This document shows, piece by piece, positions 32,217 to 42,321 of a stretch of DNA of 64,000 nt (positions are counted from its first letter, which is position 1; every line of letters begins with the position of its first letter). The position numbers and the translations under genes are program-made. The stretch lies in the NCBI GenBank assembly GCA_002364215.1, contig DEXQ01000009.1, forward strand, positions 16,815-80,814. The letters run 5' to 3'. The notes below the pieces were generated by a model. It was not told the DNA's origin and searched no databases. It was given only the letters and a program-made list of their open reading frames with translations. Source of the stretch: Aequorivita sp. UBA3180. Its GTDB lineage: Bacteria > Bacteroidota > Bacteroidia > Flavobacteriales > Flavobacteriaceae.

Positions 32217-33284
32217 TTATAGCGTATTAACGTTGTTCAAATCTTTAAAGGCTTGTTCGAGTCTTTTTTTAAATGTGATTTCGCCTTCGCGAAGCCACTT
32301 TCGTGGATCGTAGTATTTTTTATTTGGAAGGTCGTCGCCTTCGGGATTCCCGATTTGGGTTTTTAAATATTCCAAATTGTTCACCATATAATCACGTACA
32401 CCTTCTGTAAACGCAAATTGCATATCGGTGTCAATGTTCATTTTAATTACTCCGTAACTTATAGCTTCACGAATTTCTTCCACAGTCGAACCGCTTCCGC
32501 CGTGGAAAACAAAATCAATTGGATTGTGTCCGGTATTGAATTTTTTCTGAACATACTCCTGTGAGTTTTTAAGAATAATGGGAGTCAACTTTACGTTTCC
32601 AGGTTTGTAAACGCCGTGTACATTTCCGAAGGCCGCAGCGATGGTAAACTGATCACTTATTTTTGAAAGTTCTGCGTAAGCATATGCAACTTCATCGGGC
32701 TGGGTGTAAAGCTTAGACGAATCTACTCCGGTATTATCGACGCCATCCTCTTCGCCTCCGGTGATGCCCAATTCAATTTCAAGGGTCATCCCCATTTTGC
32801 TCATACGTTCCAAATAGCGTTTGCAGATTTCGATATTTTCTTCAATAGGCTCTTCGGAAAGATCTATCATATGTGAGCTGTAAAGCGGTTTTCCGGTTTC
32901 TTTGTAAAACTTTTCACCTGCATCCAGTAATCCGTCAATCCACGGAAGTAATTTTTTGGCGCAATGGTCTGTGTGAAGAATTACAGTAGCCCCATAAACT
33001 TTTGCAAGTTCGTGAATGTGCTTAGCGCCTGCCACACCACCTGCAATAGCGGCTTTTTCGTTTTCGTTTGAAAGGCCTTTTCCTGCATTAAAATGTGCTC
33101 CACCGTTTGAGAATTGGATAATAACGGGGGAATTCAATGCGGCAGCAGTTTCCATAACGGCATTAACGCTATCAGAACCCACAACATTTACGGCGGGCAT
33201 AGCAAAACCTTTCTCTTTTGCGTAATTATGTATTTTTTGAACTTCTTTTCCGGTTGCTACACCGGGTACAATTCCGTGACTCAT
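32217..33284 (-). CDS. fbaA: Class II fructose-bisphosphate aldolase
   Basis: Zinc-dependent aldolase of glycolysis and gluconeogenesis, 355 residues as in the FbaA subgroup. Visible parts are FAMPAVNVVGSDSVNAVMETA, the zinc-site VILHTDHCAKKLLPWIDGLL, LEIELGITGGEEDGVDN and the phosphate-binding FHGGSGSTVEEI. A TATTTTTG element lies 21 bp upstream. The next gene upstream, tamL, is on the same strand 43 bp away. Confidence 0.97.
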   Translation of the reverse strand: MSHGIVPGVATGKEVQKIHNYAKEKGFAMPAVNVVGSDSVNAVMETAAALNSPVIIQFSNGGAHFNAGKGLSNENEKAAIAGGVAGAKHIHELAKVYGATVILHTDHCAKKLLPWIDGLLDAGEKFYKETGKPLYSSHMIDLSEEPIEENIEICKRYLERMSKMGMTLEIELGITGGEEDGVDNTGVDSSKLYTQPDEVAYAYAELSKISDQFTIAAAFGNVHGVYKPGNVKLTPIILKNSQEYVQKKFNTGHNPIDFVFHGGSGSTVEEIREAISYGVIKMNIDTDMQFAFTEGVRDYMVNNLEYLKTQIGNPEGDDLPNKKYYDPRKWLREGEITFKKRLEQAFKDLNNVNTL

Positions 33285-33304
33285 GATTATTATTGTTTAG
33301 CAAG

Positions 33305-33312
33305 CAAAAATA
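33305..33312 (-). promoter_or_regulatory. -7 promoter element for fbaA (TATTTTTG)
   Basis: Exact TAnnTTTG on the minus strand in the short gap between tamL and fbaA, 20 bp before the fbaA start. Confidence 0.5.
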
Positions 33313-33327
33313 ACAAATTTATATGGT

Positions 33328-35886
33328 TTAGAAGGGATAGTTGATGCCTATGTTGTAAACAGCCTTACGGAAACTATAGTCTGTAAACCACCGTTCGCCG
33401 ATAGGGTTTCCGGGATTGTGGGTTTTAAATCCTACATCAAATCGGAATACAAAAAAGCCGAAATCATATCGCAAACCGATCCCCGTTGCGACTGCAATTT
33501 CCTTTAAATCTGCAATCCCGTTAAATACAGAGGCTTCATCATCAATATTATCCAGCACGTTCCAAATATTACCCGCATCCACAAACAGACCGCCTTTAAA
33601 ATCTCCCAAAATTGTGAATCGATATTCTGCATTAAATGCAAGTTTGAAGTTTGCATCGTTAAAGTCCAGAATACTACCGCTGCTTCCCGGGCCAAGGTCA
33701 TAAGCTTTCCAGCCCCTGTTATCATTTGCTCCACCAGCAAAATAACTTCGTGTAAAGGGTATACTGTTACTGTTTCCGTATGGAATGGCTATGCCTCCAA
33801 AAGCGCGAACGGCAATTATATTTTTTCCGTCTATATCCCAGTGTTTAATATACTCAATCTCCGGTTTAATATATTGTGAATAAACTACTCCCAGGGCCCT
33901 GTAATTTCCTGCGGAATTTTTTTGGGATCCGGCAAGACTTGAAATTCCGGATAATACGTTTCCTGCAGATTCTAGTTTTAGACGCAACCGTGAAAAATTA
34001 TTGTCATTGATATTTTCCCGTGTGTCTCTAGTCAATGTTATGTTTGAGGCAAAAATCAAATTGTTTTCTGTAAGCCTTGCTTGTCGTTCTGCAATACTTA
34101 AAACTTCATCAAATGTATCGGTATCTGCAGCTATATTTTGGTTCAAAACATCTAAAATGAAATCTTCTGTTTCGTCAGGAATTTCAAGCGTTGGATTGGT
34201 GTTTGGGTTATTGAAATCATAGTTCAAGCTTTGCGCAATTTCATTAAGCCTGTTATAAGAACTTTTGTAAACATTGTAATAATTCTCAACATTTAAATTT
34301 CTTACATATTGCAGGTTTAATAAATCTACCTGATATGTTAGAATTTTTGAAGGTTTCCAGCGATAATTATAAATTCCGCTTATAGTTTGTCTATCCAAAC
34401 CAATGTTATTCTGCAAACTGGCACCAAAACTAACGCTTGTTGAGGGAGACATATATTTGGGTATCAGTTTTTCAGTGTTGATAGGAAAAATTATCCGGGG
34501 GAAAGTGAGTTTTACGTCACCGCCAAATTCTGAAATATTAAAAAACTTGCTTTCGCTGTCCGCGGCATCTTTAGATGAGCCAAGACTTCCACGGCCAGAA
34601 ATTTCAAGGATTTCCGCTCCGCGAAAAATATTCCTGAAAATCATATTTCCGCTGAAACTAATTCCGAACTGCTGAATAGTAGATGTATATGCATCAAAAT
34701 CAACCCCAAGTGTAAACCGATCGCGGGGACTGAGTAGAATAGTAGAGTTGAGCAACCTTCCTGTGGAATCTGCCGCTACTTCCGAATAACTAATGTTTGG
34801 ATACTTAAAAATGCGAAGATCACTTATTTGGTTGTATGTCAATTTTCTATCAATGTCCTTATAAATATTTCCGGGAATGATTGAAATGGCATCTGTGATA
34901 GCCTTAGGGCGAAACCGCATCTTGCCATAGCTGAACAATTTATATCCATTATAACTTATTGAATCCTGGAAGGTAGCATCACGGTTTTCATAGGAGTAAT
35001 CGGTCACAATTCGAACCTCTTTAATACTGTGAACTTTAAAAGGTACCGTATAGGTGCTGTCGCCCTGTGTTATTTTTCGGTCTGGGATTATGTAAGTGAT
35101 GTTGGCTTTATGGCCTGTGTTTACAGTGTCTGCCTCAAAACCTACATATTCCTGTTCAAAATGATAGAGTCCTGAATTTCTAAATTGAATTGTGAGGCGG
35201 TCGCGTTCATTTACAAAATCATTTGCTGTGTATTGTTTACCAGAAACTATAAATGATTTACTTTTTGTATCCTGAAAAAGGGAATCTACTACTGGTGAAC
35301 TTATTTTTTCAACGATTGAATCACCCACAAAATAGGGCTGATGCTTTTTTACAAAATAAGTAACCTTTGCACGCTTTTTCTTTTTCTCGTTAGGTTCAAT
35401 TTTATAATCCACTTCATCATTAAAATATCCATAGCTCGCATACCACCGCTTAAGGCGTTCCATGGATTTCTGAATTTTTTGTTCGTCAATAATGGCAGGA
35501 GCATCCCCGGATTTTTGAAGCCATTCATTAAACCCAACATAACTGCTGTCAATCTGGTCTACCTGTTTTTTTGAAAGAAGTTTAATGAGTCGTTCCTCTC
35601 TTTTGGGGTTTTTGTGAAGCCATCGGTAATATGTGGAATCTGGTTGTGGATCTGCCAAATTATAAATGTGCAGCCCTAATGGTATCCCTATCAATGGGAT
35701 GGAAGTATTGGGTTTTTGCGCCAGCTGGCTGTATACTCCCGCATCTTTAATTTTAACGCTATCTACCAAAATTATATTTTCGGTGAGCAGGTATTTATCT
35801 TCTGGAACTCTTTTTACGGCATTGCAGGAAAAAAACAAGCTCATTAATACTATAAATAGTGATATTTTTGTGAGGTCGCGCTTCAA
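33328..35886 (-). CDS. tamL: TamL: BamA/TamA-family outer membrane lipoprotein
   Basis: Outer-membrane assembly factor of 852 residues. It begins as a lipoprotein (LMSLFFSCNAVKRVP, Cys21), the mark of TamL, the Bacteroidota TamA-like protein, and the opening KRVPEDKYLL is typical. POTRA-like domains follow (about 40-400), then a 16-strand Omp85 barrel with the lid-loop region FTRSYFAGGANDNRGW and YDFGFFVFRFDVGFKTHNP. It ends in NIGINYPF. Its usual partner TamB is not in the window. It is divergent from the methyltransferase gene; the two start codons are nearly adjacent. Confidence 0.93.
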   Translation of the reverse strand: MKRDLTKISLFIVLMSLFFSCNAVKRVPEDKYLLTENIILVDSVKIKDAGVYSQLAQKPNTSIPLIGIPLGLHIYNLADPQPDSTYYRWLHKNPKREERLIKLLSKKQVDQIDSSYVGFNEWLQKSGDAPAIIDEQKIQKSMERLKRWYASYGYFNDEVDYKIEPNEKKKKRAKVTYFVKKHQPYFVGDSIVEKISSPVVDSLFQDTKSKSFIVSGKQYTANDFVNERDRLTIQFRNSGLYHFEQEYVGFEADTVNTGHKANITYIIPDRKITQGDSTYTVPFKVHSIKEVRIVTDYSYENRDATFQDSISYNGYKLFSYGKMRFRPKAITDAISIIPGNIYKDIDRKLTYNQISDLRIFKYPNISYSEVAADSTGRLLNSTILLSPRDRFTLGVDFDAYTSTIQQFGISFSGNMIFRNIFRGAEILEISGRGSLGSSKDAADSESKFFNISEFGGDVKLTFPRIIFPINTEKLIPKYMSPSTSVSFGASLQNNIGLDRQTISGIYNYRWKPSKILTYQVDLLNLQYVRNLNVENYYNVYKSSYNRLNEIAQSLNYDFNNPNTNPTLEIPDETEDFILDVLNQNIAADTDTFDEVLSIAERQARLTENNLIFASNITLTRDTRENINDNNFSRLRLKLESAGNVLSGISSLAGSQKNSAGNYRALGVVYSQYIKPEIEYIKHWDIDGKNIIAVRAFGGIAIPYGNSNSIPFTRSYFAGGANDNRGWKAYDLGPGSSGSILDFNDANFKLAFNAEYRFTILGDFKGGLFVDAGNIWNVLDNIDDEASVFNGIADLKEIAVATGIGLRYDFGFFVFRFDVGFKTHNPGNPIGERWFTDYSFRKAVYNIGINYPF

Positions 35887-35922
35887 GTGTGTGTTTTAAT
35901 TCAATTTCAAAAATACTATATT

Positions 35923-36651
35923 TTGGTCAGCAAAAGTCAAACAAAATTAATAACGAGTCTGCAACAGAAAAAATACCGCAGCCAAAATGGTCTTTTTGTA
36001 GCCGAAGGACCAAAAGTAATAGACGAGTTATTGAACGAAAATATGGAACTTCATTCCCTTTTTTCAACAAATACTTCTGAAATTACTGCCGAAAACCATT
36101 TTTACGTTACCGAGACAGAACTTAAAAAAATAAGTTTTCTGAAAACGGCGAATTCATCGTTGGCGCTTTTTAAAATTCCGCAGCCAAAAACATTACAGAC
36201 CAAAGGTTTGATCGTAGCCCTGGATGCTGTGCGCGATCCAGGAAACTTGGGAACTATTATCCGGCTTTGCGATTGGTTTGGAGTACAACAGTTAGTTTGT
36301 TCCGAAGATACTACAGATTGTTTTAACCCAAAAGTGGTACAGGCCACGATGGGCTCCTTGGCACGGGTGCAAGTGCATTATATTTCACTTTCCGAATACC
36401 TGGAAAAAACCAATTTGCCCATTTTCGGAGGATTTATGGATGGTAAAAATATCTATTGCGAAAAACTTCCGAAAGATGGTATCCTTGTAATGGGAAATGA
36501 GGCAAATGGAATTTCAGAAGAAATAATTCAGAAAATACCCCATAAAATAACCATTCCGCGTTTCGGAAAGTTCCAAAAAACCGAAAGCCTTAACGTGGCA
36601 ACGGCTACTGCCATTCTTTTAAGCGAATTCCGAAGATTTATTGAAATGTGA
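35923..36651 (+). CDS. TrmH/SpoU family RNA 2'-O-methyltransferase
   Basis: SAM-dependent methyltransferase that methylates a ribose in rRNA or tRNA. The 242-residue protein has an N-terminal substrate-binding domain (LITSLQQKKYRSQNGLFVAEG) and a knotted SPOUT catalytic domain with ALDAVRDPGNLGTIIRLCDWFG, KVVQATMGSLARV, GILVMGNEANGIS and SLNVATATAILLSEF. I chose TTG at 35923, giving MVSKSQTKLITSL, over GTG at 35887, which adds an uncharacteristic hydrophobic lead and nearly overlaps the tamL start. It converges with porT; the ends overlap by 14 bp. Confidence 0.88.
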   Translation: MVSKSQTKLITSLQQKKYRSQNGLFVAEGPKVIDELLNENMELHSLFSTNTSEITAENHFYVTETELKKISFLKTANSSLALFKIPQPKTLQTKGLIVALDAVRDPGNLGTIIRLCDWFGVQQLVCSEDTTDCFNPKVVQATMGSLARVQVHYISLSEYLEKTNLPIFGGFMDGKNIYCEKLPKDGILVMGNEANGISEEIIQKIPHKITIPRFGKFQKTESLNVATATAILLSEFRRFIEM

Positions 36652-37348
36652 AGTTTATAAAAATTCCTCGAGTGGCTAGTTTATCAATGTTGCCGGTCCA
36701 CGGACTGTTTGGATCGTCGTCGGGCACCAGTTCATCGCTCATAGCAAAAACACCACGGATTGAAGGTGTGAATTTAAAGTAATAAAGATAGAAATCAATC
36801 CCAAAGCCAAGTTCGTAATAGTTGGTGCTCTTCGTCATCCGGAATTTCCCCTGTTCGTTGTCCTCTGGGTTTTTCTCATTGCTGGAAAGGTTCAGTGAAG
36901 TGGAAACCCCACCAATAATGAAGGGTTTTATATTGTTCAATCGCTTGGTTGAAACCTTCAGCAGCAAAGGCACGTGAATATAGGTTGATTTCACTTCGCG
37001 CAAATAATCCTTTTGTTCCGTAAAGCCAGGAAAATTAAGGTTTCGCTGCGTAAAGTAAAGCCCTGGTTCCAACCGCAGGTTTAAATATTCGTTAATACGC
37101 ATATCGCCAATAAGCCCCACGTTGAAACCGGCAGAACGTTCCACCTGAATATCTGTATTGTCATCAGCATACTGGTCTTTATAATCTATTTTAAAATCAT
37201 AGCTGTTGAATCCCAAAAAGTAGCCCCACGAAAAACGTTTTTTATCAAAGTTTTCCAAATTGGCCAAACGCTCCTTGTTGAAAAACCACTGCGCGTTTGC
37301 GGTGTTTGCAATACATAAAACGGCCAGTACAAAAAAAAGCTTCTTCAT
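36638..37348 (-). CDS. porT: Type IX secretion system protein PorT
   Basis: Small outer-membrane beta-barrel of 236 residues needed for T9SS function and gliding in related bacteria. It has a signal peptide (to NANAQWFF) followed by a porin-like PorT fold with FSWGYFLGFNSYDFKIDY, LRLEPGLYFTQRNL and YIHVPLLLKVSTKRLNN, ending FINFTFQ. It lies 3 bp after ubiE on the same strand, an order conserved in Bacteroidota that supports the call over a generic outer-membrane barrel. Confidence 0.9.
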   Translation of the reverse strand: MKKLFFVLAVLCIANTANAQWFFNKERLANLENFDKKRFSWGYFLGFNSYDFKIDYKDQYADDNTDIQVERSAGFNVGLIGDMRINEYLNLRLEPGLYFTQRNLNFPGFTEQKDYLREVKSTYIHVPLLLKVSTKRLNNIKPFIIGGVSTSLNLSSNEKNPEDNEQGKFRMTKSTNYYELGFGIDFYLYYFKFTPSIRGVFAMSDELVPDDDPNSPWTGNIDKLATRGIFINFTFQ

Positions 37349-37351
37349 AAA

Positions 37352-38083
37352 TTATTTAGTAGCATTATAGATGGTTGCCACACCAAAAGTTTGTGGTTTA
37401 TTTTTCACTTCATTAAACCCAATTTTGCGTAAAATATTGTTGAGTGCTTCACCATGTGGAAATACAGAGGCACTTTCGCTTAAATACTTATAAGCCACTT
37501 TGTCTTTTGAAAACATCTTGCCTACCAGCGGCAAAATATTTTTTGAATAAAAATAATAGCCTTGTTTAAAAGGAAATTTGGAAGGCACAGAAGTTTCCAA
37601 AATAACAAAAATGCCCCCTTTTTTCAGTACGCGAAAAATTTCGGAAAGCCCTTTTTCAAGGTTTTCAAAGTTTCGTATCCCGAAAGAAACCGTGATGGCG
37701 TCAAAGGTATCGTCTTCAAATGGCAATGCTTCGGAATCTGCTTGTACAAATTCAATTTTTTCTGAAATTTTCTTCCCTGAAACCTTTTTGCGGGCAACGG
37801 AAAGCATTCCTTCGGAAAGGTCCAAACCTACTATTTTTTCAGCAGAAGTCTTTTCGGCAAATTGAATAGCCAGGTCGCCAGTACCTGTGGCGATATCAAG
37901 AATGGTTCTCGGATTTTTATCAGCAACCATTTTAATGACCTTTTTTCGCCATTTTACATCAGAGCCCAACGAAATTACACGGTTTAGCCCGTCATAATTT
38001 TCAGAAATAGTATCAAACATCTGTTCAACCTGTTTCTTTTTTCCTTCCGAAGAATCCTTATAGGGTGTTATTTTCTTTTCCAT
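37352..38083 (-). CDS. ubiE: Demethylmenaquinone methyltransferase UbiE/MenG
   Basis: SAM-dependent methyltransferase for the last step of menaquinone synthesis, 243 residues. Visible motifs are MFDTISENYDGLNRVISLG, the SAM site ILDIATGTGDLAIQFAE, LDLSEGMLSVARKKV and FEDDTFDAITVSFGIRNFEN. Its product supplies the quinone used by respiratory complexes such as Na+-NQR in this window. TAGTTTTG at 38097-38104 is a candidate -7 element. porT follows by 3 bp. Confidence 0.96.
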   Translation of the reverse strand: MEKKITPYKDSSEGKKKQVEQMFDTISENYDGLNRVISLGSDVKWRKKVIKMVADKNPRTILDIATGTGDLAIQFAEKTSAEKIVGLDLSEGMLSVARKKVSGKKISEKIEFVQADSEALPFEDDTFDAITVSFGIRNFENLEKGLSEIFRVLKKGGIFVILETSVPSKFPFKQGYYFYSKNILPLVGKMFSKDKVAYKYLSESASVFPHGEALNNILRKIGFNEVKNKPQTFGVATIYNATK

Positions 38084-38096
38084 AAAATTGCGCTTG

Positions 38097-38104
38097 CAAA
38101 ACTA
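38097..38104 (-). promoter_or_regulatory. -7 promoter element for ubiE-porT (TAGTTTTG)
   Basis: Exact TAnnTTTG on the minus strand, 13 bp before the ubiE start. Confidence 0.5.
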
Positions 38105-38177
38105 CATATTTTTTAAGAGGTGTTGTCAACTTTGTTTAAGTTTCAGACTTTTGCCCTAGCTTATTCATCAAAAATGA

Positions 38178-38212
38178 TTTGTCCTTCAGTGCCTTTTATT
38201 TCTATATCTTTG
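38178..38212 (+). promoter_or_regulatory. Promoter of trkA-trkH (TTTG, 23 bp, TATCTTTG)
   Basis: A -33 TTTG at 38178-38181 and an exact -7 TATCTTTG at 38205-38212, separated by 23 bp. The trkA ATG follows 33 bp later. Confidence 0.65.
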
Positions 38213-38245
38213 CACTGTTTATTTTAAAGCCTAAATAATAGTTCA

Positions 38246-39595
38246 ATGAAAATCATCATTGCCGGTGCTGGCGAAGTGGGGTTTCACCTTGCGAAATTGC
38301 TGTCTTTTGAATCGCAAAACATTACACTTATTGACACTAGCCGAGAGGCCTTGGCCCATGCAGATACACATTTAGATATTCGGGTAGTTAGGGGAGATTC
38401 CACATCTATTGCGGTTTTGAAAGATTCAAGAGTAGATGAGACCGATTTGGTCATTGCGGTAACTTCAAGCGAAACCACCAATATTACTGTTTGTGTGCTC
38501 GCCAAACAATTGGGTGCAAAACGTACTATTGCCAGAATTTCAAATACCGAATTTATTGATGGAAAAGATGAAGTGGGATTTGCGAAATTTGGAATAGACG
38601 AATTGATTTCCCCAGAATCTTTGGCTTCAAATGAAATTGAACTCCTGCTGAGTCAAAGCGCATTTAACGATAGTTATGAATTTGAAGATGGCGCATTGAC
38701 CATGATTGGGTTAAGCCTTTCGCGTACTTCGGCATTTGTTGGAAAATCCGTAAAGGAAATGGCGGTTGTATATCCCGAATTACAATTTGTGCCAATTGCG
38801 TTGCAGCGTTTTGGCACACAATACACAATAATTCCTCGCGGAGATACTCAGTTTAAGGAAGGTGACCAAGTTTATTTTACAACGGTAGAAAAAGGAGATG
38901 ACCAAATTTTTAAACTTTCTGGAAAAAGTAAACAAGAAATAAAGAATGTAATGATTCTCGGCGGAAGCAAGATTGGTTATAAAACCGCAAAAGATCTTTG
39001 CAAGAACCGCTTTAATGTAAAGCTTATTGAAAGTAGTAAAGACAAGGCTTTTGAAATTGCAGATGATATCCCCGGATGTCTTGTAATTAATGGCGATGGC
39101 CGAAATGTAGATTTATTAAATGAAGAGTCCATTGAAGATATGGACGCTTTCATAGCTGTTACCGGAAACAGCGAAACCAATATTATGTCTTGTTTGGTAG
39201 CTAAGTCAAAAGGGGTTAAAAAAGCAATCGCTTTGGTAGAAAATATGGACTATTTTCAACTTTCACATTCCATTGGTATCGATACGCTCATCAACAAAAA
39301 ATTATTGGCAGCCAATAATATATTTCGCTATGTACGCAGAGGGGAAGTCGTGGCTATGACGAAGCTCAACAATATGAATGCAGAACTTTTGGAGTTTGTG
39401 GTCTATTCACATTCCAAAGTGTGCAACAAAAAAATCAAGGATTTGGATTTTCCGATTTCGGCTATTATTGGAGGTGTAGTAAGAAACGGTGAAGGAATTA
39501 TAGCATTGGGCGATTTTGAAATTAAAAACGGTGATAGAGTAGTGGTTTGTTGCCTACCGCAATCCATAGGAAAGGTTGAAAAGCTCTTTATATAA
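38246..39595 (+). CDS. trkA: Trk potassium uptake regulatory protein TrkA
   Basis: Cytoplasmic NAD-binding gating subunit of the Trk potassium channel, 449 residues. It contains two RCK units, each with a Rossmann fold: IIAGAGEVGFHLAKLL at the N terminus and VMILGGSKIGYKTAKDL in the middle. Each is followed by a TrkA-C domain (ALTMIGLSLSRTSAFVGKSV and KVCNKKIKDLDFPISAIIGG). Its last base overlaps the trkH start (TAATG). Confidence 0.96.
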   Translation: MKIIIAGAGEVGFHLAKLLSFESQNITLIDTSREALAHADTHLDIRVVRGDSTSIAVLKDSRVDETDLVIAVTSSETTNITVCVLAKQLGAKRTIARISNTEFIDGKDEVGFAKFGIDELISPESLASNEIELLLSQSAFNDSYEFEDGALTMIGLSLSRTSAFVGKSVKEMAVVYPELQFVPIALQRFGTQYTIIPRGDTQFKEGDQVYFTTVEKGDDQIFKLSGKSKQEIKNVMILGGSKIGYKTAKDLCKNRFNVKLIESSKDKAFEIADDIPGCLVINGDGRNVDLLNEESIEDMDAFIAVTGNSETNIMSCLVAKSKGVKKAIALVENMDYFQLSHSIGIDTLINKKLLAANNIFRYVRRGEVVAMTKLNNMNAELLEFVVYSHSKVCNKKIKDLDFPISAIIGGVVRNGEGIIALGDFEIKNGDRVVVCCLPQSIGKVEKLFI

Positions 39596-41100
39596 TGAAT
39601 TCAATTACCAAGCTTAACTATAAAATCATTTCACACTTAATGGGGCTTTTGTTCATGGTGAATGGTGGTTTTATGTTGCTGTCCTCTATAGTAAGCTGGT
39701 ATTATAAAGATGGCGTGCTTAAAGAAATGCTATTGGCCGGAACAGTTGCCTTGGGTGTTGGGGGTACTATCATGTTTTTAACAAAAAACCACCGCAAGGA
39801 AATCCAAAAGCGCGAAGGCTATATAATTGTAACTTTTGGGTGGATTTTTATGGCACTTATCGGTACGCTGCCCTATATTTTTACTGGAGCAATCCCAAGT
39901 TTCACCAATGCCTTTTTTGAAACAATGAGTGGTTATACCACAACGGGTGCATCTATTTTGACCGATATTGAAAGTATTCCTTACGGGGTGCTTTTTTGGC
40001 GCAGCATTACCCATTGGATTGGAGGTATGGGTATAATCGTTTTGGCGATTGCTATTTTACCCCTCTTGGGAATTGGAGGTATGCAGCTTTTTGCAGCTGA
40101 AGCTCCCGGCCCTGGCGGAGACAAACTACATCCACGAATAACCGATACCGCAAAAAGACTATGGTTGATATATGTAGGTTATACTTTGGCAGAAACGGTT
40201 TTGTTGAAACTTGCCGGAATGAGTTTTTTTGATGCTATAAACCATTCTCTGGCAACATTGAGTACAGGTGGATTTTCAACAAAAAATGCCAGCGTAGCAT
40301 ATTGGAATGACAACCCAATGGTGCAGTACATTATTATCACATTTATGTTTTTGGCAGGTAGTAATTTTGTTTTGAGCTATTTTGCCTTTAAGCGAAAATT
40401 TCAAAAAATATTTCAGGATGAAGAGTTTAAAATGTATTCCGCACTTATTATCGGGCTCACAATTGTAGCTTCTTTATTAATTTACTTTGAAGCAGATGTA
40501 ACATTTTCCAGCATAGCCCACCCTATGGTCTGGGGACAGTTTGAAAGTGCAGTTCGCCATGCGCTGTTTCAAGTTCTTACTATAATTACCACAACGGGTT
40601 TTGTAAGTGCTGATTACACACTTTGGACTCCGTTTTTAACAATCTTCTTTTTTGGAATGATGTTTTTGGGAGGATGCGCTGGCTCTACCGCTGGGGGGAT
40701 TAAAGTGATGCGCCACTTGATAATGATAAGAAATGGCGTACTTGAATTTAAAAGAACCCTTCACCCGCATGCTATTTTGCCGGTACGTTATAATAGTAAG
40801 GCGGTACCACAGCCCATTGTTTTTAATATTCTTGGTTTTTTCATCCTTTATATGCTGTCCTTTATAATAGGAACCTTAGTTTTTTCTTGGTTAGGGTTGG
40901 ATTTTAAAACAGCGCTCGGTGGTGCTGCATCTACATTAGGGAATGTGGGGCCGGCACTTGGTGATCTTGGACCCGTAGATAATTACGCATCGCTACCTGC
41001 TCCCGCAAAATGGTGGTCTAGCTTTTTGATGCTTATAGGTAGGTTGGAATTATTTACCGTACTTATTCTATTAACACCTTTTTTCTGGAGAAATAGATAG
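39595..41100 (+). CDS. trkH: Trk potassium uptake membrane protein TrkH
   Basis: Membrane subunit of the Trk potassium channel, 501 residues with many hydrophobic helices arranged as four M1-P-M2 repeats. The selectivity segments are recognisable: GYTTTGAS, LSTGGFST, ITTTGFVS and STLGNVGP. GGIKVMRHLIMIRN marks the intracellular loop used for gating. It overlaps trkA by one base, so the two subunits are coupled. Confidence 0.95.
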   Translation: MNSITKLNYKIISHLMGLLFMVNGGFMLLSSIVSWYYKDGVLKEMLLAGTVALGVGGTIMFLTKNHRKEIQKREGYIIVTFGWIFMALIGTLPYIFTGAIPSFTNAFFETMSGYTTTGASILTDIESIPYGVLFWRSITHWIGGMGIIVLAIAILPLLGIGGMQLFAAEAPGPGGDKLHPRITDTAKRLWLIYVGYTLAETVLLKLAGMSFFDAINHSLATLSTGGFSTKNASVAYWNDNPMVQYIIITFMFLAGSNFVLSYFAFKRKFQKIFQDEEFKMYSALIIGLTIVASLLIYFEADVTFSSIAHPMVWGQFESAVRHALFQVLTIITTTGFVSADYTLWTPFLTIFFFGMMFLGGCAGSTAGGIKVMRHLIMIRNGVLEFKRTLHPHAILPVRYNSKAVPQPIVFNILGFFILYMLSFIIGTLVFSWLGLDFKTALGGAASTLGNVGPALGDLGPVDNYASLPAPAKWWSSFLMLIGRLELFTVLILLTPFFWRNR

Positions 41101-41117
41101 TTTTAAAAACTTCAGAT

Positions 41118-42284
41118 TTATTCTGAAACGACCTTTATTTGACTCGCTAACTTTTTGGCCTTTTCGGTTACTTCTGAAATATCGCCATCTAGATTATCGT
41201 GTGTTAAAACAACCCCCATCCTTCGAAAAGGGCGAGAAGTAGGTTTGCCAAAAATCCTGAAATCTGTTTTTGGTGAAGCAGCTACGGTTTCAAGTGCGTC
41301 AAATGTTGGGTTTTCAGAATTTTCGGCAGCTAAAATTACAGCGCTCGCTCCAATGCGTTCCTGAGTAATTTCTGAAATAGGAAACCCAAGCACCGCGCGG
41401 AGATGTAATTCAAACTCATTGAAATTCTGTGTTTTTGCAAGCGTTACCATACCTGTATCGTGCGGTCTTGGTGAAAGTTCTGAAAAATATACACCGTCAT
41501 CTGCCACAAAAAACTCAACACCCCATATACCGCAGCCCGTTAAGGCAGTAGTTACTTTTTCGGCCATTTGTTGCGCTTCATTTAAAATGTCAATTCTCAT
41601 AGGGGCAGGCTGCCAGCTTTCCATATAATCACCTCGTTCTTGCCGGTGACCAATGGGCGGACAAAACAGCGTTTTTCCGCTGCGCTGCGTTACCGTGAGC
41701 AATGTTATTTCATAATTGAAATTTACAAATGCCTCCACAATTACTTCAGCAACATCACCGCGCGATCCTTCTTGCGAATACTTCCAAGCCTTTTCAATAT
41801 CGGCTTCTGTTTTAATAGTACTTTGGCCCTTTCCACTGGAAGACATTAAAGGTTTTACAACACAGGGCATCCCAATTTCTGAAACCGCATTTTTAAGACT
41901 TTCGCCTGAGGTTGCGTAGCGATAATTGGCAGTTTTTAGACCCAATTCCTTTGCAGCCAAATCGCGAATGGATTTTCTGTTCATTGTGAAATTTGCCGCT
42001 TTTGCGGAAGGAATTACTGTGTAACCCTGCTTTTCATATTCATAAAAACGTTCGGTACGAATGGCCTCAATCTCTGGAACTATGTAATCTGGTTTGTGTT
42101 TTTCAACAAGGGCATCCAAAGCATTTCCGTCGAGCATATTTATTACTTCTGAAATGTCTGCTATTTGGGCGGCGGGTGCATTCTCATAACTGTCAACCGC
42201 TATAACGGTTTGCCCAATTCTTTTTGCGGCAATAGTAAATTCTTTGCCCAATTCTCCGCTTCCCAATAGTAAAATTTTCGCCAT
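41118..42284 (-). CDS. purT: Formate-dependent phosphoribosylglycinamide formyltransferase PurT
   Basis: ATP-grasp enzyme that formylates GAR with formate and ATP in purine synthesis, 388 residues. Visible parts are ILLLGSGELGKEFTIAAKR, EIEAIRTERFYEYE, the ATP loop MSSSGKGQSTIKT and GVEFFVADDGVYFSELSPRPHDTGMV (in two parts). I used the ATG at 42282-42284 (MAKILLLGSG). A start 78 bp upstream would translate through the terminator of the next gene. It converges with trkH. Confidence 0.96.
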   Translation of the reverse strand: MAKILLLGSGELGKEFTIAAKRIGQTVIAVDSYENAPAAQIADISEVINMLDGNALDALVEKHKPDYIVPEIEAIRTERFYEYEKQGYTVIPSAKAANFTMNRKSIRDLAAKELGLKTANYRYATSGESLKNAVSEIGMPCVVKPLMSSSGKGQSTIKTEADIEKAWKYSQEGSRGDVAEVIVEAFVNFNYEITLLTVTQRSGKTLFCPPIGHRQERGDYMESWQPAPMRIDILNEAQQMAEKVTTALTGCGIWGVEFFVADDGVYFSELSPRPHDTGMVTLAKTQNFNEFELHLRAVLGFPISEITQERIGASAVILAAENSENPTFDALETVAASPKTDFRIFGKPTSRPFRRMGVVLTHDNLDGDISEVTEKAKKLASQIKVVSE

Positions 42285-42321
42285 TGTATGTTTTTCTGTA
42301 AAAATACAGCAATTGATTTCA